Positions 56,598 to 64,000 of a DNA stretch of 64,000 bases are shown here, piece after piece. The translations under genes were made by a program, and so were the position numbers. Within the stretch, counting starts at the first letter, position 1; the number at the start of each line of letters is the position of its first letter. This stretch comes from Taenia hydatigena (taxonomy: Eukaryota > Platyhelminthes > Cestoda > Cyclophyllidea > Taeniidae): assembly GCA_036345935.2 (NCBI GenBank), contig JADWOT020000004.1, positions 8,996,479 through 9,060,478 of the forward strand, written 5' to 3'. The notes under the pieces were generated by a model. It was not told the DNA's origin. It did not search any database and saw only the letters and a list, made by a program, of their open reading frames with translations.

Positions 56598-57020
56598 CTA
56601 AGAGCAAAGCGCATCCAAGTTGTTGATCGGGATGCCCGCAGCTTCGAAGAGGGCGCTACAGATTGCGTCTGCGTCCTTTTTGGGCGGAGATCTGACTGGG
56701 GTTGTTTTCTTATGCCGCTGGGTCACGAATGTCCCTTCTGCGAAATTCGGGACCGCCTTGGTGTTACAAAGGAAGTCCACACCGAGTATAGCGTCCAAAA
56801 TCAACTCGGGGCACATAATAAATGGGACTTGCCACGTTTCTGTCCCCAGTGATACTTTTAGTAACGTCTCCCCTTTTACTTTCATCTTTCTTCCCTCTGC
56901 TGAGAGAAGTTTTGCGAAGGAGGGACCCGTGCAAAATTTATTGTGGAGATCTGGGGACGCTTGAGGGTTCACCTATGACTTGGCTGCGCCTGAGTCAAGG
57001 AGGAAACTGCAGAGCCGTCC
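56598..57020 (-). pseudogene. Protease region, element A
   Basis: The active-site motif LLDSGAAKS is followed directly by TAG. The frame continues from NPQASPDLHNK to the protease end ILDAILGVDFL and the linker toward RT. Confidence 0.75.
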
Positions 57021-57708
57021 CCTAGCTTGCTGGAGACTCGCATAAGTGGAAGAGAGCCATGGGAGGATAAGCAGGATAAGGAATAGTGCTGCTCACCTGC
57101 TTTTGCGATACGGAGCAGAGAGGTCCACCGCGGACGTGTGGAACTCGGTCGTCGGTGGGACGTGTGGAGCGACGAAGTCAGGAGGAGTTCCTGACGTTTC
57201 CTAGTGGCTGCATCGACCAGCTGGCTGAGATCGCTGGTCTTCAGGGCCTGGAGTTTTGCAGCGATAGGCGGAGGACGGACGCCGGCTTTGATTTGGACAG
57301 CCACCCATCTTTTCACCTTGTTAGGTGAGCAGCCTCTGAAAGCCCGTTCAGCGAGGATTTGCAGTACTCCCGCGTAGTCCTTGTCGTTTTCGCCCGATTT
57401 TTGGTCGCGGAGAAAGAACTCTCGAGTGAGCGACTCCTCTCGTTGGTCAATAAGGAGCTGGGCCAGAATCTCGCAGCACTGGTCGAGATCGGAGTCGGGT
57501 GAGGCTCCGACATCAACCGCTGCGGAGAACAGCTCTTAGGGGAGAGCGTGCAGGATCAGCGGAATCCTCTGCCAATGGGGGTACAAGTGGATGTTAAACC
57601 CAACGGTTTTCATCCAATCTCCGAAATTCATTCCTTCCTTGAAATGGGGAAGGTCCGCCAACGCTGCCACCAGTGTAGAGGGTTCCTCCTCTCTTTTCTG
57701 GTCATCGT
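57021..57708 (-). pseudogene. gag, element A
   Basis: Frame pieces are EEEPSTLVAALADLPHFKEG (57,690-57,630), a central part with QRIPLILHALP, then KRWVAVQIKAGVRPPP and LQALKTSDLSQLVDAATRKRQ (57,316-57,170). No zinc knuckle is visible. The frame enters from the LTR remnant without a stop. Confidence 0.7.
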
Positions 57709-59760
57709 CGACAGCTGTGGAGTCGCAATCATTCGGCGGATTGAGTGTACCGAATGTTACCTTCCTAAATGCGAACTATTCGTTCATGCAGGATATAAGA
57801 GACACGGTTTTCTGATTGAAGGTGTTGGAAACGGTGTTGAGGTGTGAGTGCCATGCAAGAGCGAAACAGGTGCGAACCTGTGGCCTGGTAAGCATGCTAG
57901 ATAAGTCAGATGTTATTATCTTCTTACAATGGCTGGTTTTGCTGATTCATTTTTAAATCTAAGATATTCCGGCATTGTCGCTTTTACCACTGTGAAATGA
58001 GGTAATGCCAGTGTGAAGTAGGTGTGGAGTAATTGGAAGTGTAGTTATGATGCTTTGATATGCACGAATGATTCCCTGTGCGACACATTGTCATATTCGA
58101 TAATCACTTGTCTAAGGTTATAGGCTTAGAAACTGTCACTATAGTTGTTGTGGTGCCGTACCGTTGACATGAGTTTGATTAATCCCTTTCAGACCAATGT
58201 TTCCTCTACTGATGATGGACACGCGTGGTGGTTAACACATTTGCCCCTTATCCCATACGGAATCAGTTTGCAGCATGGGAGATGGGGAGACTGACGATGC
58301 AGTAGCCTTATCGAGGAGAGCACGGCGGATGGCGCTGGACAAGGCGAAGTGAACCGTGTTATGCGTTGGTGGTTCATTGAATGACGGATTTTGGTGGTGA
58401 GGCCACTTAAATGCGCCATCGCTGTATCTCTTCGAAGTGGTATTTTGAATGCACGTGTATGTACTTAACCCGAGTATGATGTCCTCTTTTGTCTTCAGGG
58501 GGAAGGCAAATGCTGACAAAACTGCAGTACCTATGTATGAATTAGCGATCGAGATGTTCTATCGTGGATTGATGGTTTGCTAGCCGTAACCCATTTGCTT
58601 CAGGATGTGTAGAACTGCTCTTGCTTTGTTGGGTGGCAGACAATTGTTGGCTGTACAGGTAATGAGTGCATTTTGAAGTAGATTGCCTACTGTTGGAGGT
58701 GTCTTGAGTCTTTAGGAGGAGTGGCATGCTGTCACTTAGCCTTAAGAATGGCTTTAGAAGGTGCAGAGTCTGTAACTAGTGGGTGATTGGGTCGGTGGGT
58801 GTGAAGCAAAAAGGGGATGTTTGTGTAAGAAAGAAGATAAGATGCCTCCAACCGCTCTGCACATGGGCATGTATGCTAAGTAGGCGAGAAGGGAGGGAAG
58901 GCTCCATGCTGCTTGATTAATCTCATAACACCATCTCCTCTGCAATGCGTTCCAAATGGTAGTTGTGTTGTCATTCCATCACGCGGCTCCCTTAGGCAGA
59001 CGTGGTAGCTATTGCCACCACAGGGCAACTATGCGGAGTTGAATGAAACGCTGATGGAACATACAGACGGGATGGAGATTATTGTGGGAGATTGGTTTGT
59101 CGAACGCCTTTCAATAACATCTGTTGGTGTGTCTGCAGTCTTTTGTATCTTATACCTTTGGCAAGTTATGCTGGACTGTTGGCCTGCATGTTCTGATGTA
59201 GGCATGTGGTGGAAATATCAAATCAGAAATAACATGAAATGTTCTTTATGTCAGACTTGTCACGATGGAAATGAAATGAAATTTGTTTTGGCAAGGATAA
59301 CGATAGTTTCGCTTCAAAATTAGCCTCATTATTTGTGTGGTGGAGCTTCGCGCAAGTTACTTCTCAAATAAATACGTGACATTGTATTGTTGCATAATAT
59401 GGCGACACGTAAATGTAATCGACGGGGCCTAGAGAATACAAACTCGTTCGAGCTATCTAAGAATGAGTTAATGTTTCTTCGTAATGCTGCATTGTGGAGA
59501 GGTTTTGCCTCACAAGGCGACAACGGCGACGACCATGAGAACGTCGTAAAACCACGCTGATAGGTCTCGATGGCAAAGGAAAAGTAGTTGACAAAAAGCA
59601 AATAGGTCTCAAGAATAGGGATGCTAAAACACAGCAATAAGTTGTTCTTTGTTGTGGAACACTAACTGGAAAGCGGTTGGACAATTTCAATGTGTGCAAC
59701 AAATGTGATGTAGTGTTCCAAGACTTCATTAAAAGCAAAAGAGGACATAATACTTAAATA
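57709..59760 (+). repeat. Family R, copy R4
   Basis: Same orientation as R3 (18,780-21,060) and inverted relative to R2. It is continuous across 57,791, the point where the left side of the window (4,418) jumps from R to block X. About 59,760-59,915 looks like a small insertion relative to R3 (it contains an AT run and GACCGGTGGCGTGG). Weak R-like similarity resumes afterwards. Confidence 0.8.
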
Positions 59761-60932
59761 GAATGCATATATATATTCAGCCAGCAGAGTGTAGAGACCG
59801 GTGGCGTGGTCCAAAGACCAGCTTGCCCATTTGGAGCAACATGGTCACCCAAGTCACCGTAGCCGAAACCGGCAATCAAACAAACAATGCATTAACTCTG
59901 AGGCATTGCAGAGCAATCAGAATGTAGTAAATAAAAAGCGTAAGAATTAGAAATGCGGAAACAATAGAAGAAATTAGGCATGCGTGTGCAAAGAGTGAAA
60001 ATCCTCTTGTCATAGAATGCTACACAAAAGGATTGGGTGGCTATCATCAGGTTAAGAAGATGAATTGAAGATAAATGTGAATGACACATAACATTATAGT
60101 GAGAAAAGGAAACAATGAAGTATATTTGTTTCGCACTTGGGGGGTTTAATATGTTTGAATGGAGGGAGGAAAGAGGGAGGAGGAATAAGGTGGGGAGGGA
60201 GTTAAGCCATATAATTATACATTGCTGCGACACCATCGTTTTTCCACTTTTCTGACTACACTGCAGTTGCTAACCTTGTTTGATGTTAAAATGCGCTAAT
60301 TTCTGGAAGTCGCGAGGTTGCTACGAAACATTCAACATTGCTGTACCGCATGGAGATGGGATGGTGCAGACTAGTTCAGCTAATTTGAAACAAGTGGTCA
60401 ATCATGAAAGAGAGCAATTACTGGACAAGAACTCATTGATTTGTTGCTAGAAGATGACGCGACTCAGGTGTAATAAACACCCTCACTCACTCACTGCCAT
60501 CGCTTGTTTTCGTACACTTCGCTCCCACCAACATGCCCGCAAAGGCCTGGCACGTCGGAGGCATTTGTCTTTAGCCTTGGCACAGCCGAGCCAATGGCCA
60601 CAGCGATGGCAGAGATAAGATGGCAGATGAATGCGAAGAGAAAAAGCAGATGGGTTAGAGTCAGTCACGATCTCACGCCTTGCGAATACAGAGCTCATGC
60701 TGATCATGTAAGGAATGATTTGCGTATACCATGCAAGATCTTCCATAGGTGTCTCGATGGGCTTTTGCTATCGTCCAATCTTAATGCTCACTTCCGAACG
60801 TGGTCGAATAAATAGACGCAGTTAATCCTTCTACCGCTGAGCAAATCATGCAATTGAACTACAATAACTCTGCTTGAAAAAGCCATTGCTCAATTCATCA
60901 ATTTGAAAAGACTTGAGTTCACTTATCGGGAG
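59761..60932. other. Segment between R4 and block X, no gene supported
   Basis: Only short frames. A plus frame at 60,504-60,815 (103 codons) is not repetitive but has no other support. This segment, with R4 after 57,791, is absent at the matching junction on the left side of the window. Confidence 0.35.
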
Positions 60933-61781
60933 TATGTTACTACCCACAGGGCGAATAATAATGTCCCTCATGAAAGGAACCACAGTGCTGACAATGAGAG
61001 GCCTCACGTATTGGCACGATTGTGGCGACTGGGTGCAACACCTTATGGCAGATATGGAGGCTCATCAAAGGACAGCTCTACCAATAAGGCAATGACTCAA
61101 AGTAGAAGCTACTCCTTCAACTGGACCATCTTAAGTCCAACGAGAACTATTTTGACCACTTTATCATTCTATCTTACGGCTACCAACCACCGTCTCGCAT
61201 GTGTGACACATCTAGCCACTTCTTCCTCCCTTCCTTCTTTCCTTCCTCCCTTCCTTCCTTTCTTCCGTCCCTCCTTTCTCTTTCCTTCTCTTCTTCGAAA
61301 AGCAAGCCTGCTGTCCCACCGGTGTAACATGTGTTGGTTCTTTCCTTACCACCACCATCGAAAATGCACATACTGGATATGCTGCATAAATGCCTTCAAC
61401 ACTCACACCCGTCTTCCCGTCACAGGCAGCAGCAGAAACCCACTACTCAAGTCATTTGAGTAACACTTTTATTCCACTCGCATTCCAACCGCATTTCTAG
61501 CTCACTGGCATTGTGAGGCGACAGTACAGCCTCATCGTTGTGGGTGGTTGCTATCACTTCCACAAGCACATTCAACGCACCTATACCTCACCTACACCAC
61601 AAAGCAGTACATCGTTCCAGTCGTGCCAGTAATAATTATCATCATTAGCCGCCAACATGCACCACAATTTAGCGTGATGGCAGTGCAGTCACCACACAGA
61701 AAGCGCTGCTCACTTTCAAATGGTGAGGCTATCGATTGAATCCATTGATCGTGTCACACACTCAAACATACCGCCACTACA

Positions 61782-62742
61782 ATGTTTGCAAATCGGATGT
61801 ATCTGCAAATGCTCTTCGTCTTGGTGTACATTTCGCTTTGGTTTTTCGGTCACTTTGGTTTTTTCCGTTTGCGATTTTTCTTTCTCGCGTGGACCCTCGT
61901 GGACATGGCGCAAGCAGTGTCCACGAGGAGAGGTAGGTGCTCGCCTTTACACACACCTCTACTAACCTCATTGTCATGCAGGTTGCCAAAGACGCCAACA
62001 GGCTGTCTCTCACAAAGCACTTCAAACAGATGTTCATGTGGAAGAAGAGCGGGTGGAGCAAGTGGAGCAGGTGGAGCAGGTGGAGGAGATGGAGAACTCG
62101 ACTGGCGCATCTGATGCGAAGCTGGTGAGGTTCCAACAGATACTGCAATTCTTCGCCCCGCCTCCAAGTCATTCGATGCGGAGGCGGCAGCGACGGTCGG
62201 CAGAAACGGAAGGAGATACTGGCGCCGCAGACACGACCTACGGTGTTACCGACCTTCCGGATGAGTACGAATGGAGGGAAGAAGGAGGAGGTGTTAGTGT
62301 GGATAGCGCAAAGGGCCTTTGCGCTGAAAGGAGGAGGAGGAGGATGAGAAGACGGATGGAGACAAAGGGCCGTTCGAAGAGGGACGAGGACGGGCAGCAG
62401 GAGGAGGAGGAGGTGTGGGTGGAGCGGGTGGAGCGTGAGCGGGAGCAGGCGCAGGTGCGGGATGGGCAGCGCGAGGAGAACGAGCAGGAGGAGGAGGAGC
62501 AGGAGCAGGAGCATGAGGAGCAGGAGGAGGACGGGAGAATGGAGAAGGAGGTGAAGAAGGAGGAGGCGCACAATGTCATCATCGAGAGTGGTCACCACGC
62601 ACACGGCAAAGCAAAGAAGACACGCAGCGGCAGGTGGCGTCGGCTCTTCACCAACTCAATCGGTGGGCTCGCGTGGCACCAACAACACAAGGGACCACCT
62701 CACCAACACCGACACCGGTTTACGGACTCCATGATGCATTGA
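61782..62742 (+). CDS. Two-exon gene: hydrophobic leader plus Glu/Arg-rich protein (right copy)
   Basis: Exon 1 is 61,782-61,932 (50 codons plus one base). The intron is 61,933-61,981 (49 bp, GTAGGT to GCAG). Exon 2 is 61,982-62,742, ending TGA. The product is about 303 residues. The leader has MLFVLVYISLWFF and FFFLAWTLVDMAQA, a long hydrophobic stretch that could be a signal anchor. The mature part has VEQ triplets, RFQQILQFF, YGVTDLPDEYEW, Glu-rich runs likely to be helical or coiled, and a basic His-rich end (RWRRLFTNSIGGLAWH). Compared with the left copy there are five or so length differences, all whole codons, mostly in Glu runs. If the intron is kept, a different open frame gives about 110 residues. 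No family is recognised. Confidence 0.65.
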
Positions 62743-63069
62743 TGATGGAGCAAAGTGTGCTTCTTGCCTACCACCAATTCACACCAAGTCAAGTTGGTGA
62801 GAGCATTGTCCTTCCTGTTAATGCAGCAGCATCTGCACTATGAGCAGCAGCAGCAGCAGCAGGAGGAGGAGGAGAAGGGCGTTGTTGTTGTCGTTGTTTT
62901 GGTTGTTAGGGACACTGTAGTTGTCACAGTTGGCTCAGCAGCAGCAGCAGCAGGAGGAGGTAGATGACGATGATGACCTCCACCCATGCCAAGAGCGAAG
63001 GACTCCCGTTCTTCCATCCATCCGTCCGTCCGTCCGTCTCTCTTAACTTCCTTTTTTTTCTCTCCTTTT

Positions 63070-63700
63070 TCATTTAGTGTTCGGTTGAGATGTCCTGGTG
63101 CCAACAATGTCTCGCCCATGTCCACCGTCAGAGTCGACAATTGTGCCCCTGCTGCCATCGCCGATGCCGTTGTTCACCGCCATGCGTGATGTCTCCTCGT
63201 TCTTCACTTCCCTCTCCGTTCCGATGCCTCCCCTCTCTCTCTCTCTCTCTCCCTCCCTCCCTCCCTCACTCCCTGCCTCCCTTCCCCCTCCCTGTTTCTC
63301 TCCCTCCCTCCCCGCCTTCCCTCCTTCCTTCCTTCCTTTCTCCCTTCCTCTTCTTCCTCGAGTAGCTGCTTGTCTTCCACCGTCGCCCTTCTTTCTTTCG
63401 TATTCACATCTCACCCCTCCGCTTCCTCCCATTCGCATTCATCTGGACCTTCGGTCGTGCCGTGGACGTCTGCTGCTGATGCGCCGGCTCCTTCCATTTC
63501 GCCACCGTCAGCGATGACTTGCAGTATCCGTTGCAATCTACCAACCTTCACATCAGATGCGACTGCTTGCGAGTTCCCCCTCCGCCCACACTGCCCACCC
63601 TGCCCATTCTGTCCCACTTCCTCTGCTTCCACATGAACATTCGTCTGAGGTGCTTTGTGTCAGACAGCTTCTTGGCTTCTTTGGCAACCCACATACCACC
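63070..63700 (-). pseudogene. Decayed paralogue of the block X gene (right)
   Basis: Mirror of 1,570-2,251. It keeps NSQAVASDVKV, LQRILQVIADGGEMEG and EGPDECEWEE in one frame, and EREVKNEETSRM with VVDSDGG-like sequence in another, without a leader exon or acceptor. Unlike the left copy it reads through W after PDECE, then stops soon after. It faces the intact gene tail to tail. Confidence 0.5.
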
Positions 63701-64000
63701 TTCCTTATTTTTGTTCTTCTTCTTGTTTGTTCAAATACATCTCTTTTATTCATTAGACGAAGGCCTTATCTCACTTATCACTTAGTAGGCGGCAGGATGG
63801 CTGCGATGCCACAGAATCCACCTTACTGTCGGTTTGAGCTCACTCTTCACCGACCACTTCGAAGCATTCAATACCACATCCCGACTCTGTCTTATGGTCG
63901 TTGAGTTGTGTGACGCCATCTCCTTCACATTATAACAAGACACGTCGTTTCCAGGCAGCTCTCTCCCTCCACATAAAGTCCACCCGATGGGAAACTGAAG

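Larger units (their letters stand above)
53493..57708 (-). mobile_element. Ty3/gypsy element A, most complete copy
   Basis: Minus-strand order: end of 5' LTR (57,708-57,674), primer-binding-site-like sequence, gag, protease, reverse transcriptase, RNase H, integrase, polypurine tract, 3' LTR (53,718-53,493). The order protease-RT-RNase H-integrase places it in Ty3/gypsy. Stops and frameshifts in every domain make it inactive. The 5' LTR is cut at about 57,708, where family R sequence begins. The shared GACGATGA at the junction also occurs in R1. Confidence 0.9.
60933..63975 (+). repeat. Block X, right copy
   Basis: Inverted partner of 1,462-4,417. It carries the better-preserved gene copy and a convergent decayed paralogue. 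CT-rich tracts at 63,233-63,355 and shortened TTCC runs at 61,222-61,290 correspond to expanded tracts on the left. Confidence 0.85.

Noticed and set aside
1..64000. tRNA, rRNA, CRISPR arrays and bacterial operons
   Set aside because: No cloverleaf consensus boxes, rRNA landmarks, regularly spaced direct repeats with unique spacers, or ribosome-binding-site-led gene runs were seen.

Overview
The window is nuclear DNA of a complex eukaryote. I infer a parasitic flatworm (tapeworm or fluke). The reasons are very short introns, a small secreted-protein gene built from symmetric micro-exons (the micro-exon gene, MEG, layout known from flatworms), decayed Ty3/gypsy retroelements, and no prokaryotic gene organisation. 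The species cannot be named from sequence alone. There are no rRNA, tRNA or CRISPR features that I can support. Most long open frames are low-complexity or antisense shadows.

The layout is dominated by inverted duplication at several scales. (1) Block X occurs at 1,462-4,417 (minus) and 60,933-63,975 (plus) as a diverged inverted pair about 56 kb apart. Each copy carries a two-exon gene (hydrophobic leader exon, 49-bp intron, long Glu/Arg-rich exon) facing a decayed convergent paralogue. (2) Family R, an unclassified low-copy repeat, occurs at 4,418-5,220, 7,750-10,060, 17,830-21,060 (inverted), about 30,280-30,440 (relic) and 57,709-59,760. It contains traces of cysteine-rich secreted or membrane proteins. 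(3) A 6.1-kb near-perfect palindrome has arms at 33,801-39,915 and 43,364-49,472 and a 3.4-kb spacer. Each arm contains a block of about 3.3 kb that carries one intact candidate MEG, is bounded by inverted copies of the MEG's last-exon region, and sits inside a tandem satellite of about 177 bp.

Retroelements are one Ty3/gypsy family in three recognisable copies: A at 53,493-57,708 (minus, most complete), B at 41,603-43,363 (plus, in the palindrome spacer) and C at 32,146-34,717 (minus, partly in the palindrome arm). Ancient integrase and gag relics lie near 22.6, 24.4 and 28.2 kb. Comparing copies fixes the LTR edges. It implies that the gag frame begins inside the LTR and reads through a primer-binding site that matches tRNA-Leu.

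What ties the window together is a set of small, duplicated, lineage-specific genes for predicted secreted or membrane proteins, carried in inverted blocks among satellite and retroelement debris. The stretches 10-13, 15-17, 21-22.6, 24.7-30 and 30.4-32 kb hold little that I can support. A single N at 14,977 between two identical 120-bp copies looks like a contig-join artefact.
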